From DAIQNV01 sp036788215 (GTDB lineage Bacteria > Planctomycetota > Phycisphaerae > Phycisphaerales > UBA1924): a stretch of DNA of 64,000 bases. This document shows positions 16,909 through 26,500 of this stretch, piece after piece (the stretch's first letter is position 1; the number at the start of each line of letters is the position of its first letter). The position numbers and the translations under genes are program-made. Under the pieces are notes generated by a model that was not told where the DNA came from, ran no database searches, and was given only the letters and a program-made list of their open reading frames with translations. Location of the stretch: assembly GCA_036788215.1 (NCBI GenBank), contig DAIQNV010000007.1, forward strand, positions 7,815-71,814. Direction: 5' to 3'.

Positions 16909-17697
16909 ATGAAGCCCGTCGCGATCATCCCGGCCCGGCTCGGCTCGACCCGCTTCCCGAGAAAGGCTCTCGCGGACGACACGGGGAAGCCCCTGGTGGT
17001 GCACGTCTGCGAGCGGGCGGCTCTGGCGAGCTCCATCGGGCGGGTGGTGGTGGCGACGGACGCGGAGGAGATCGCGGACGCGGTGCGGGCGCACGGGTTC
17101 GAAGCGGTCCTCACCGGGGAGCACGAGAACGGGACGAGCCGTGTGGCGGAGGCGGCCCGGACGCTGGGCCTGGCCCCCCAGACGGTGATCGTCAACGTGC
17201 AGGGCGATGAGCCCGAGATCGATCCCGGGATCATCGAGGCCGCGGCTTCCACGCTTGGGGCGCGATTCGCGGATGGGGCCCGCCCGCGGTGCGGCACGGT
17301 CGCTGCGCCCTTCGCGGAGGGGGAGGATCCCGCCAATCCCAACATCGTGAAAGCGATTGCAGGGGTGGCGGCGCCCGGGTCCGGCATCGCCCCGGCGCTG
17401 TATTTCACGAGGGCTCCGGCGCCCTATCCCCGCGACGGGGCGGAGCCGGCGTATCTCAAGCACATCGGGATTTACGCGTACACCTTGTCGGACCTCGTGG
17501 GGTACCTCGCTCTCCCGCCTTCGCCACTTGAACGCACCGAGAAGCTCGAGCAGCTCCGCTGGCTGGAGCACGGGCTCCCGATGGCGGTCGCGATTCGGCC
17601 CGCGGCCCACCACGGGATCGATACTCCCGAGCAGTACGCGGCGTTTGTGGCCCGCTGGCGGTCGGGGTCCGGGCGCTTGCGCTCGGGATCGGCCTAA
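16909..17697 (+). CDS. kdsB: 3-deoxy-manno-octulosonate cytidylyltransferase (CMP-Kdo synthetase)
   Basis: This 262-residue enzyme activates Kdo as CMP-Kdo for the inner core of lipopolysaccharide. It opens with the nucleotide-binding loop IIPARLGSTRFPRKAL, then VVVATDAEEIADAV, the metal-site motif NVQGDEPEID, and later YLKHIGIYAYT and LERTEKLEQLRWLEHG, all in family order. The length fits the usual 245-260 residues. AAGG near the TPR stop serves as a ribosome binding site. The presence of KdsB implies an outer membrane with Kdo-type LPS. No other lpx or kds gene is in the window. Confidence 0.95.
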   Translation: MKPVAIIPARLGSTRFPRKALADDTGKPLVVHVCERAALASSIGRVVVATDAEEIADAVRAHGFEAVLTGEHENGTSRVAEAARTLGLAPQTVIVNVQGDEPEIDPGIIEAAASTLGARFADGARPRCGTVAAPFAEGEDPANPNIVKAIAGVAAPGSGIAPALYFTRAPAPYPRDGAEPAYLKHIGIYAYTLSDLVGYLALPPSPLERTEKLEQLRWLEHGLPMAVAIRPAAHHGIDTPEQYAAFVARWRSGSGRLRSGSA

Positions 17698-17724
17698 ATC
17701 GAATCTTTACCCTTGTCGGGGTGG

Positions 17725-17753
17725 TGCACAAGGCACCCAACATGTGGTACGAT
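17725..17753 (+). promoter_or_regulatory. Predicted promoter directly upstream of pyrG
   Basis: TGCACA (17725-17730), a 17-nt spacer and TACGAT (17748-17753) end five bases before the ATG at 17759. There is no ribosome binding site. The arrangement supports both this start codon and leaderless transcription. Confidence 0.35.
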
Positions 17754-17758
17754 CGGAC

Positions 17759-19825
17759 ATGCCCCTTGCCCCGGACATGCCCCTTCGCGAGGCGCCCGAC
17801 CAGCGCCCGCGCCACCCCCGCACGGCTCCGCCCAGCCAGGGCTCCGTCGTGCCCCCGGTCGCCGACTTTCGTACAACCCGTTCCCCTGCCGAGACCTACG
17901 CCGCGAACCGACCGCGTTCGGGCTCGGGGTCCGGGTCGTCTTCGGCGCCGGCGTCGCCCTCGTCCGGGGGTTCGCTGCTCGCGGAGGCTGGCCAGAGGTC
18001 GGACCTGACGGAGTTCTACAGCCCCGTTCCCGACGGGTACCGGCACGGGTTCCATAAGTATGTCTTCGTCGTGGGCACGGTGATGAGTGGGCTGGGCAAG
18101 GGGATCTTCGCGTCGAGCGTCGCGAAGATGATGAAAGACAAGGGCCTGGTGGTCGCCCCCATCAAGATGGAGGGCTACCTCAACATCGACGCGGGCACGC
18201 TGAACCCCTATCGCCATGGCGAGGTCTTCGTCCTGCAGGACGGCACCGAGTGCGACATGGACCTCGGGACCTACGAGCGGATGCTCGACCAGGACCTGGC
18301 GCGGTGGAACTTCGTGACCGCGGGGCAGGTCTATTCCGAGATCCTCGACCGCGAGCGCCAGGGTGTGTACCTCGGGCGTGACGTGCAGATGATCCCGCAT
18401 GTCACCGGTGAGGTGAAGCGGAAGCTGCGGGAGCTGGCGCTGCGCGGTGACGGGACCCGCCCGGCGGATGTCGTGATCGTCGAGGTCGGCGGGACCGTGG
18501 GGGACTACGAGAACAACTTCTACATCGAAGCGTTGCGCGAGCTCGCCTTCGAGGAGGGCGAGGGCGCGAGCGCGTTCGTCGCGCTGACCTACGTCATCGA
18601 GCCCAACGCCCTGGGCGAGCAGAAGTCCAAGGCGGCGCAGCTCGGCATGAAGCGGCTCATGGAAGCGGGCGTGCAGCCCCACATGATCGCGTGCCGCGCG
18701 ACTCGGGTGGTGCAGACGAAGGTGATGGAAAAGATCGCGATGTTCAGCAACGTGCCCCTGCGGCGCGTCTTCAGCATGCACGACCGGGAGTCGATCTACT
18801 CGATCCCCGAGGAGATGCGGGCGGAGGGGCTGGACCGCGAGATCCTGAGCATCCTGGGCCTGCACGACCGCGTGGACGTGCGCCACGAGGACCGGGCCCG
18901 CGCGCGGTGGTCGCGTTTCGTGTCGCGCCTCGACAACCAGCGTCGCCACAAGGTGACCATCGGCATCACCGGCAAGTACGCCGAGCTCCGCGACGCGTAC
19001 GCCTCGATCGGGAAGTCGCTCGAGCACTGCGGGGCCCACCTCGATTGCGATATCGAAGATCGCTGGATCGAGACGACCGACGTCAGCGACCGGACGGTCG
19101 GCAAGCTCTTCGAGGGGCTCGACGGGGTCATCGTTCCGGGGGGCTTCGGCTCGCGCGGGGTCGAGGGCAAGATCGCGGGCGTGAAGCTGTGCCGCGAGTC
19201 GGGCCTCCCCTACCTCGGGATCTGCCTGGGCTTCCAGGTCGCGGTGATCGAGTTTGCGCGGAACGTCCTGGGCATCACGGACGCGAGCTCGACCGAGTTC
19301 GACCCGATGTGCGACTCCGCGGTCATTTCGGAGTTGCCCGATCAGAAGCGGATCGAGGGGCTCGGGGGCACCATGCGTCTGGGCTCGCAGGACGTGATGA
19401 TCACGCCCAACACGCTCGCGAGCTTCCTGACCGGGGACGTCCCGTCGGTTCGGGAGCGGTTCCGCCATCGCTACGAGGTGGACCCGAGCTGGATCGAGAG
19501 GCTCGAGGCGGGCGGGCTCATGTTCTCGGGTCGCCACCCCGAGCAGCCGATCATGCAGGTCGTTGAGTTGCCCGCGCAGCGACCCGCCGGGGAAGAGGAC
19601 GGCGCACGCGGTCCGCGCCCGACCCACCCGTACTTCATCGCGGCCCAGTACCACCCGGAGCTGACGAGCCGTCCCTTGAACCCCCAGCCCCTGTTCATGG
19701 GCCTGGTCGCGGCGGCGATCCGGCACCGCCTGGGCGACGACCAGGACGCCATCGCCCGCCTGGAGCGGGACCCCGACGTCGCCCGCTGGCTGCACCCGAG
19801 CCGTCGCGAAGCGACGACCGCCTGA
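17759..19825 (+). CDS. pyrG: CTP synthase, with long N-terminal extension
   Basis: It converts UTP to CTP using ATP and glutamine. The synthetase domain begins only at residue 100 (KYVFVVGTVMSGLGKGI, P-loop) and keeps DMDLGTYERM and EVGGTVGD, which bind Mg-ATP. The glutaminase domain has the nucleophile in GICLGFQVAVIEFA and the His-Glu pair in AQYHPELTSRP. The loop usually written KLDPYLNVDPGT reads KMEGYLNIDAGT here, a marked departure in the UTP-site region. The first about 99 residues are serine/glycine/proline-rich and not part of the family fold; total length is 688 against the usual 540-560. If the promoter call is right, this extension is translated. fmt follows after 13 bp. Confidence 0.92.
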   Translation: MPLAPDMPLREAPDQRPRHPRTAPPSQGSVVPPVADFRTTRSPAETYAANRPRSGSGSGSSSAPASPSSGGSLLAEAGQRSDLTEFYSPVPDGYRHGFHKYVFVVGTVMSGLGKGIFASSVAKMMKDKGLVVAPIKMEGYLNIDAGTLNPYRHGEVFVLQDGTECDMDLGTYERMLDQDLARWNFVTAGQVYSEILDRERQGVYLGRDVQMIPHVTGEVKRKLRELALRGDGTRPADVVIVEVGGTVGDYENNFYIEALRELAFEEGEGASAFVALTYVIEPNALGEQKSKAAQLGMKRLMEAGVQPHMIACRATRVVQTKVMEKIAMFSNVPLRRVFSMHDRESIYSIPEEMRAEGLDREILSILGLHDRVDVRHEDRARARWSRFVSRLDNQRRHKVTIGITGKYAELRDAYASIGKSLEHCGAHLDCDIEDRWIETTDVSDRTVGKLFEGLDGVIVPGGFGSRGVEGKIAGVKLCRESGLPYLGICLGFQVAVIEFARNVLGITDASSTEFDPMCDSAVISELPDQKRIEGLGGTMRLGSQDVMITPNTLASFLTGDVPSVRERFRHRYEVDPSWIERLEAGGLMFSGRHPEQPIMQVVELPAQRPAGEEDGARGPRPTHPYFIAAQYHPELTSRPLNPQPLFMGLVAAAIRHRLGDDQDAIARLERDPDVARWLHPSRREATTA

Positions 19826-19838
19826 CGCGTTCATCACC

Positions 19839-20780
19839 GTGCGACTCGTCTTCCTCGGATCCGGCGCTTTCGGCCTTCCCACGCTTCGGGCGCTCGCCCG
19901 GGCGCACGAGATCGCTGTAGTCGTATCGCAGCCCGACCGCCCTGCGGGGCGGGGGTCGAAACTGACGCCAACGCCCATCGCGGGATTCGCCGAGAGCGAC
20001 CTGCCGGGCGTGCCCCTGCTGAAGCCTGAGAACATCAACGACGAGGCGGTGCGAGAGACGGTCCGGGCGTTCGACGCGGACGCGTGGGCGGTCATCGCGT
20101 TCGGGCAGTATCTCGGGTCGAAGCTGATCGCGGACCGCTTCGCGATCAACCTGCACGCGAGCCTGCTGCCGCGCTGGCGCGGCGCTGCGCCGATCAACGC
20201 GGCGGTGCTCGCGGGAGACACCGTGACGGGGAACTCGGTCATCACGATCGCGAAACGGATGGACGCGGGCCTCGTGCTGGGGCAGTCGCGACGGGAGATC
20301 GAGCCGACGCAGACAGCGGGCGAGCTGCACGATCTGCTGGCGGAGGACGGGCCGGCGCTCGTCGATGGGGTCCTGCGGGCGCACGCGACGGGGACGCTGT
20401 CGCCCGTCGAGCAGGACGAGTCGCTGGTGACGATCGCGGGCAAGATGACGAAGGCGGACGGGTGGATCGATTTCGCGGAGTCTGCGGACGCGTGCCGCTG
20501 GCGGATCCATGGGTTGACGCCTTGGCCCGGCGTGACCGCGATCTACGCGGGCCAGCCTCTCAAGCTGCTGCGGGCCGGGCCATCGGAAGATCGCACGGAT
20601 GCGCCGCCCGGCGTGATCGTCAACGCGGGGGCGGGGCTCGTCGCGTGCGGGGGCGGGACGACGCTGAGGCTGCTCGAGGTGCAGCCCCCGGGGAAGCGGG
20701 GCATGGAGTGGGCCGCCTTCGCCAACGGGCGACGGCTCGGCGAGGGCGATCGCCTGGAATCCACGCGTCCCCGGGCGTGA
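19839..20780 (+). CDS. fmt: Methionyl-tRNA formyltransferase
   Basis: The 313-residue enzyme formylates initiator Met-tRNA from 10-formyl-THF. It starts at GTG (MRLVFLGSGAFGLPTL), carries the folate-site motif NLHASLLPRWRGAAPINAAV with its catalytic Asn-His, and MDAGLVLGQ; the C-terminal tRNA-binding domain includes IHGLTPWPGVTA. Length and order match the family. It sits 13 bp after pyrG and 22 bp before the aldehyde dehydrogenase gene. In many bacteria fmt pairs with def; here def is nearby but on the opposite strand. Confidence 0.95.
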   Translation: MRLVFLGSGAFGLPTLRALARAHEIAVVVSQPDRPAGRGSKLTPTPIAGFAESDLPGVPLLKPENINDEAVRETVRAFDADAWAVIAFGQYLGSKLIADRFAINLHASLLPRWRGAAPINAAVLAGDTVTGNSVITIAKRMDAGLVLGQSRREIEPTQTAGELHDLLAEDGPALVDGVLRAHATGTLSPVEQDESLVTIAGKMTKADGWIDFAESADACRWRIHGLTPWPGVTAIYAGQPLKLLRAGPSEDRTDAPPGVIVNAGAGLVACGGGTTLRLLEVQPPGKRGMEWAAFANGRRLGEGDRLESTRPRA

Positions 20781-20790
20781 GGCGCGGGCG

Positions 20791-20802
20791 TAGGCTCTCG
20801 CC
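20791..20802 (+). promoter_or_regulatory. -10-like element next to the aldehyde dehydrogenase start
   Basis: TAGGCT (20791-20796) plus six bases directly precede the ATG at 20803. There is no ribosome binding site and no clear -35 element. It is consistent with the leaderless pattern seen elsewhere in the window. Confidence 0.25.
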
Positions 20803-22323
20803 ATGAGCACCGATCCCTCGAGCGCGTACGCATCGGCCACAGCGATCTACCACCTGCCCACCGCCGGCGACCTCGCGGTCTCGAGCCCGATCGATGGATC
20901 GAGGCTCGCGTCGGTGCCCTCGACCTCGCCCGCCGACTTGGACGGGGCGATCGCCCGGGCCCATCGGTCGTTCCTTCACTGGCGGACGATCCCCGCGCCG
21001 GTGCGGGGCGAGTTCGTCCGGCTGCTCGGTCGCACGCTGCGCCAGCACAAGCAGACGCTCGCGGAGCTGGTGACGCTGGAGTGCGGCAAGCCCATCGCGG
21101 AGGCGGAGGGCGAGGTGCAGGAGATGATCGACATCGCCGACTTCGCGGTGGGCCTTTCGCGCCAGCTCTACGGGCTGACGATGCCCAGCGAGCGCCCCGG
21201 GCACCACCTGCGGGAGATGTGGCAGCCTCTCGGGCCGATCGGCGTCATCAGCGCGTTCAACTTCCCGGTCGCGGTGTGGGCGTGGAACGCGTGCATCGCG
21301 TTCGTGTGCGGGGACACCGTGGTCTGGAAGCCCAGCGAGAAGACGCCCCTGACGGCGATCGCGTGCCAGCACATCACCGACCAGGCGATGAACGCCTTCA
21401 ACCGCGCGACGAACGCGGGGGCGGAGCACGTGAACCAGGTCGTGATCGGCGAGCGGTCGCTGGGCGAGAGGCTCGTCGATGACCCACGCTTGGCCCTCAT
21501 CAGCGCGACCGGCTCGGTCGCGATGGGGCGGGCCGTGGCGCAGCGCGTCGCGGCGCGGCTCGGTCGCTCGCTCCTCGAACTGGGCGGGAACAACGCGATG
21601 ATCGTTCGCCCGAGCGCGGACCTCGACCTCGCGGTCCGGGCGGCGGCCTTCAGCGCCGCCGGCACCGCGGGCCAGCGGTGCACGACGCTGCGCCGGCTGA
21701 TCGTGCACCCGGAGATCAAGGACCAGCTGCTGGGCCGGCTGACGAAGGCGTACGCCTCTCTGAAGGTCGGCAACCCGCTCGACCGCGCGAGCCACCTGGG
21801 CCCCTTGATCGACCGGCGCAGCTTCGAGGCGATGACCCGTCGCATCGAGGAAGCGAAGGGCGAGGGGGGCACGCTGCTTGTTGGCGGGGAGCGCCTGCAC
21901 GCGGGAGCGTACCCGGACGGGTTCTACGCCTCACCCGCGATCATCGACATGCCCGAGCAGACCGCGTGCGTCCGCGATGAGTGCTTCGCGCCGATCCTCT
22001 ACGTGCTCACCGAGGGCGACCTCGACCGCGCCATCGACCTGCAGAACAGCGTGCCGCAGGGGTTGAGCTCGTGCATCCTGACGACGGACCTGCGGGAGTC
22101 CGAGCGCTTCCTGTCCGCCTCCGGGTCCGACTGCGGCATCGCCAATGTCAACATCGGCCCGAGCGGCGCCGAGATCGGCGGGGCCTTCGGGGGCGAGAAG
22201 GACACCGGGGGCGGGCGTGAGTCCGGCTCGGACGCGTGGAAGGCGTACATGCGCCGGCAGACACAGACGATCAACTACTCCGCGGAACTGCCCCTCGCCC
22301 AGGGCATCAAGTTCGACCTTTGA
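20803..22323 (+). CDS. ALDH7-family aldehyde dehydrogenase (aminoadipate-semialdehyde / piperideine-6-carboxylate type)
   Basis: The 506-residue NAD(P)-dependent dehydrogenase has FNFPVAVWAWN and WKPSEKTPLTA for cofactor binding, Glu259 in LLELGGNNA and the nucleophile Cys293 in GTAGQRCTTLRR. The late segment SGAEIGGAFGGEKDTGGGRE, with SDAWKAYMRRQT after it, is characteristic of the ALDH7 (antiquitin/AmaB) branch, which oxidises alpha-aminoadipate semialdehyde in lysine breakdown. The next gene, 10 bp downstream, encodes an FAD amine oxidase of the type that would supply such a semialdehyde or its cyclic form. The family is sure; the exact substrate is inferred from family and neighbour. Confidence 0.88.
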   Translation: MSTDPSSAYASATAIYHLPTAGDLAVSSPIDGSRLASVPSTSPADLDGAIARAHRSFLHWRTIPAPVRGEFVRLLGRTLRQHKQTLAELVTLECGKPIAEAEGEVQEMIDIADFAVGLSRQLYGLTMPSERPGHHLREMWQPLGPIGVISAFNFPVAVWAWNACIAFVCGDTVVWKPSEKTPLTAIACQHITDQAMNAFNRATNAGAEHVNQVVIGERSLGERLVDDPRLALISATGSVAMGRAVAQRVAARLGRSLLELGGNNAMIVRPSADLDLAVRAAAFSAAGTAGQRCTTLRRLIVHPEIKDQLLGRLTKAYASLKVGNPLDRASHLGPLIDRRSFEAMTRRIEEAKGEGGTLLVGGERLHAGAYPDGFYASPAIIDMPEQTACVRDECFAPILYVLTEGDLDRAIDLQNSVPQGLSSCILTTDLRESERFLSASGSDCGIANVNIGPSGAEIGGAFGGEKDTGGGRESGSDAWKAYMRRQTQTINYSAELPLAQGIKFDL

Positions 22324-22333
22324 GGCTCAGCGC

Positions 22334-23503
22334 ATGGCATCGTCCTACTGGCACCGCGCCGACCACCCCGACACCCTCACCGTCGACCTCGCCATCATCG
22401 GGGCCGGCATCGCCGGTATCTCCGCGGCGATGGAGGCCGAGGCCCGGGGCATGCACGCGGTCATCATCGAACGCCACACGCCGGCGTGGGGGGCCTCGGG
22501 GCGGAACGCGGGCTATCTCATGCGCGGGATGGCGGAGTCCTACGCCCTCGCCAGCGACACCCTGGGAAGGGAACGCGCCCGCGCGGTCTGGAAGTGGTCG
22601 GAGGACAATCTCAGCGCCCTGCGCGCCGCCGGCGCGGGGTCGCTGCCTCGCTTCGAGGAGCGGCCCAGCTGCCTGGTGGCGCTGGACGCGGAAGAGGCCG
22701 ACCTGCTCCGACGCTCGGCCGACCTGATGCGCGAAGACGGGTTCGCGATCGAGCTGCTGGACGAAGCCGGGCCCGGCGACGCGTTCTGGCGCTCCGCCCG
22801 CCCCGTCCTCGGACTGCTCAACCCCGGGGACGCGACCTGCCACCCCGTCGAACTCGTGCGTTTCCTGCGGTCGCGGCTCGCCTCCACGACGATCCTGACC
22901 GAGACCGATGCGCACGACCTCGCCCCTGCGGGAGAGGGCGTCGTGATCGGCACCACGACGACCCTCGTCCGCGCTCGCCATGCCCTGGTCTGTACGAACG
23001 CCTGGACCGCGTCTCTCCTCCCGGCCCTGCGCGACACGATCGTGCCGAAGCGCGGGCAGATGCTCGCTGCGACACCGGCCGAGCCCACCCCGCTGGCGTT
23101 CGCCTACTACCTGAACCATGGCAACGAGTACATCCGCACCGCCCCCAATGGCGACCTGCTCATGGGTGGCTGCCGACGTTTCGAGCCCGAGAGCGAGGCG
23201 GGCGACCACCCGGGCACGCACCCACTCGTGCAGGCCCAGCTCGAGCGGACGCTCGCCGAACTCGTGACGCCCCGCTTCACCGTCTCCGCCCGCTGGTCGG
23301 GCACGATGGCCTTCGCGCCGGGCGGCCTGCCCCTCGTCGGGCCCGTGCCCGATGCGCGATTCGATGCGAGCACGCTGCACCTCTGCGCCGGCTTCACGGG
23401 CCATGGCATGTCGCTCGCCCATCTCGCCGCCCGGCACGCGGTGGCGATCGTCGCGGGCGATGCGCCCCGTCATCCGTTCAACGATCCCGCTCAGTTCGTC
23501 TGA
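22334..23503 (+). CDS. FAD-dependent amino-acid/amine oxidoreductase (DAO family)
   Basis: The 389-residue protein has an N-terminal Rossmann FAD site (LAIIGAGIAGISAAMEAEAR followed by the ribose-binding acidic residue in VIIERH) and the DAO-family motif WGASGRNAGYL. In the C-terminal half are VPKRGQML and FAPGGLPLVGPV, then LHLCAGFTGHGMSLAHLAA, which completes the FAD pocket. Such enzymes oxidise secondary or primary amines (sarcosine, pipecolate, saccharopine, N-methyl amino acids). Paired with the ALDH7 gene just upstream, a pipecolate or saccharopine oxidase role in lysine catabolism is plausible but unproven. The gene ends 12 bp from the convergent helicase gene. Confidence 0.8.
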   Translation: MASSYWHRADHPDTLTVDLAIIGAGIAGISAAMEAEARGMHAVIIERHTPAWGASGRNAGYLMRGMAESYALASDTLGRERARAVWKWSEDNLSALRAAGAGSLPRFEERPSCLVALDAEEADLLRRSADLMREDGFAIELLDEAGPGDAFWRSARPVLGLLNPGDATCHPVELVRFLRSRLASTTILTETDAHDLAPAGEGVVIGTTTTLVRARHALVCTNAWTASLLPALRDTIVPKRGQMLAATPAEPTPLAFAYYLNHGNEYIRTAPNGDLLMGGCRRFEPESEAGDHPGTHPLVQAQLERTLAELVTPRFTVSARWSGTMAFAPGGLPLVGPVPDARFDASTLHLCAGFTGHGMSLAHLAARHAVAIVAGDAPRHPFNDPAQFV

Positions 23504-23515
23504 CGTCCATCTGAT

Positions 23516-26500
23516 TCATGACGCCAGCGAGACGCTCTCCCCGTCGACCTCCGCCTCGCCCCGCCGGACCGCCTCCGCGACGCCCTCCTCCATGATCCCC
23601 GCCAGCTTGGCCGAGACCCGCGCGACGCCCAGCACCCGCGACGCTTCTCGCACCAGCTCGCTCATGGGCAGCGACACCTGCTCCCGCAGCACCCAGACGA
23701 CCGCCGCGGCCCGCTCCGCCAGGGGCACCTCGTCGAGCGCTCGCTCGCCCGCCCGGGGCTCGCAGGCGAGTTCGCCCCGCGCGGGCCACAGCGCATCGCC
23801 CTCCCGGCGCACGACGCCGGACGCGACCGCCTTCGCCACGATCTCGCCGCACCGGGCCCGCACCTTCGCGGTCACCCGGTCGACGCCGTAGGCGGGCGCG
23901 AGCCGACGGACGACGATCTCTTCCAGCACGGGCGCCTCGAACTCGACGATCTCCCGCACCAGGCGGACCGCGCCGCGGTCATCGCCCGACTCGGTCAGGG
24001 CGTCGCGCGAGCCCCGCTGCTCGCCCTCCCAGGCCCGGTAGGGCTCCGGCTCCCGCACGAGCGGCGCCTCCCGCACCGGGGGGGCCACGCTCGAGCCGAC
24101 GCGGGCGCTCTCGTCGCGCACGACCGCCGCGCCCGCCGCCTCGCTCGCCACGGGCGCCTCGCGCACGCTGCGCTGCGCCTCCGCGATCGCACGTTCGAGC
24201 GACTCGATCACCCCGCCGGGGTTCAGCCTCCACTCGACGCTCCACACGCGCACGAGCGACCAGCCCAGGCCCTCCAGCACCGATGTGCGCAGGCGGTCCC
24301 GGTCCCGGGCCGCACGGCTCCTCGCGTACCCGTCGCCATCGAACTCGATGCCCAGGACGAGCTTCTCGCCTTGGCGCACCGCGAGGCCGATCCGGCACCC
24401 GCCGACGCCCACGTCCTCCTCGACCTCGTGACCCCGCTCGCGCAGGCGGGCCGCGACCGCCCGCTCGATCGCACCGACGCCCCGGGACTCCGCGGCGCCC
24501 GCGATGCCCCCGAGCACCCCCGCCCCGCGCTGCGCGTACTCGAGGAACCGGCGCAGGTGCCGCACGCCCACGCGGTCCGTCCGGCCCAGGTCGATCGCCG
24601 AGGGCTCCATCGAGCAGAAGACCACGACCCGGCGCCGGGCCCGGGTCACCGCAACGTTGAGCCTCCGCTCGCCACCGTCGCGGTTCAGGGGGCCGAAGTT
24701 CATGGAGACCCGCCCGTGCTCATCGGGCCCGTAGGTGATGCTGAAGAGGATTACGTCGCGCTCGTCGCCCTGCACGCTCTCGAGGTTCTTGACGAAGGCG
24801 GGCTCGTCCCCGTTCCTGCCGTTGGCGAGCGCCGCCTCGATCTCGGGCTCCTTGCGGCACCGTTCATCGAGCAGGTCCTGGATCAGCACCTGCTGGGCGA
24901 TGTTGAAGGTGACCACGCCCACGCTCTCCCGGCCCGCGCGGGCCACGCGGACCATTTCCTCGACGATCGCCTCCGCCTCCGCGCGGTTCGTCTTGCTGCC
25001 CCCGCGCTCGTAGACGCCCGCGACCCGGCGCAGCGACACGCCGAGCTCGCCCCCCGCGTCCACCGGCGAGGGGAAGGTCTCGAGCGACCCGTCGTAGTAG
25101 TGCGCGTTCGAGAAGGCGATGAGGCTCTCGTGCCTGCTGCGGTAGTGCCAGCGGAGCCTGCGCGAGGGGACCCCCGAGGCGACGCACTCCTGCAGGATAC
25201 TCTCGAGCTCCTCCTCGCCGGTGCCCGCCTCCTCGTCCTCGTCCTCGCCCTTCTCGAAGAAGCTTGTCGGCGGGAGCTGCTTCGAATCCCCCACCACGAT
25301 CACCCGCGACCCGCGCGCAATCGCCCCCACCGCCTCCCAGGGCGGAATCTGGCTCGCCTCGTCGAAGACCACCAGGTCGAACCGGGGCAGACCCGGGTCG
25401 AGGTACTGCGCCACGCTCAAGGGGCTCATCAGGAAGCAGGGCTTCAACCTCGCCAGGGTCCGCGGCGCGCGTTCGATCAGCTTGCGGATCGGCAGGTGGC
25501 TCCGACGCTTCTCGAGCTCACGCAGCACGATGCCCATCTCGCTCTGCCGGCTCACCTCGCCGCTGGGGCGGGGCACGCCGGTCGCGAGCCTGGCCCGCAC
25601 CAGTTCCTTCGTCAACGCGATCACCCGCTCGTCGAGATCGCGGAACCGGCGCACGACCGCCTCGTGCCCGCGCCCGCTGAACCCCCGAATCGCGTCGATC
25701 GAGTCCGCGGTCGCCAAGAGCCATCGCTCGCCGAAACTCCGCTCGAAGATGTCGGCGACCGCACCCGATCTCCCGCCCGCTTCGAGATGGCCCACGAGCC
25801 CCTCGAGCCCGGCCCGCGATGCTCGCTGGCGGGCCTCACGCCAGTGGCACCAGTCGCTGAGCCCCGCCAGCGAGCCCCGCCAGCGCGCCAGCACCGCCCG
25901 CGTGCGGGGCAGCTGCCCCTCCTCGCGCAGGTCGCCCCAGGCCTCCGTCCAGTCGACCACGAGGACGCGCTCGACCCGCTCGCGGGCTTCGCCCAACCGG
26001 GCCAGTTGTTCGCGCAGGCCCGCAGCCTCCGTGGCGCCCAGGCCCTCGCCGGCGCACGCCCGCTCCACCACCCGCTCGGGCAGACCCGCTTCGCGNNNNN
26101 NNNNNNNNNNNNNNNNNNNNNNNNNNNNNNNNNNNNNNNNNNNNNNNNNNNNNNNNNNNNNNNNNNNNNNNNNNNNNNNNNNNNNNNNNNNNNNNGCGGA
26201 TTCCTCGACGACGGCGCGGGCAGAGGCGATGTCCGCCGGTGCGCGTGCCGGGTCGACCTTGCCCAGGCACACGCCCTTGAGCGCGTTCCGCACCCCGCGC
26301 ATCGCCCACCACCGCGCCAGCCCCGTCTTCGCCTGGGCCCGCTTCGCGGTCACATCGAGCAGCACGAGGTCGAGCGACAGGATCGCCGGGTCGTACCGCG
26401 TCAAGAGATCGGCGCGGGCCGCGTCCCGGGCCCGGCCACGTGCGATCCAGGACTCGAGCGCAGGCTTCACCGCCCCCCAGTCCGGCCCGCTCACCATGTC

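Noticed and set aside
17456..20443. A 995-codon minus-strand open frame over pyrG and fmt
   Set aside because: The plus-strand frames encode clear CTP synthase and formyltransferase; the antisense text has no recognisable domain.
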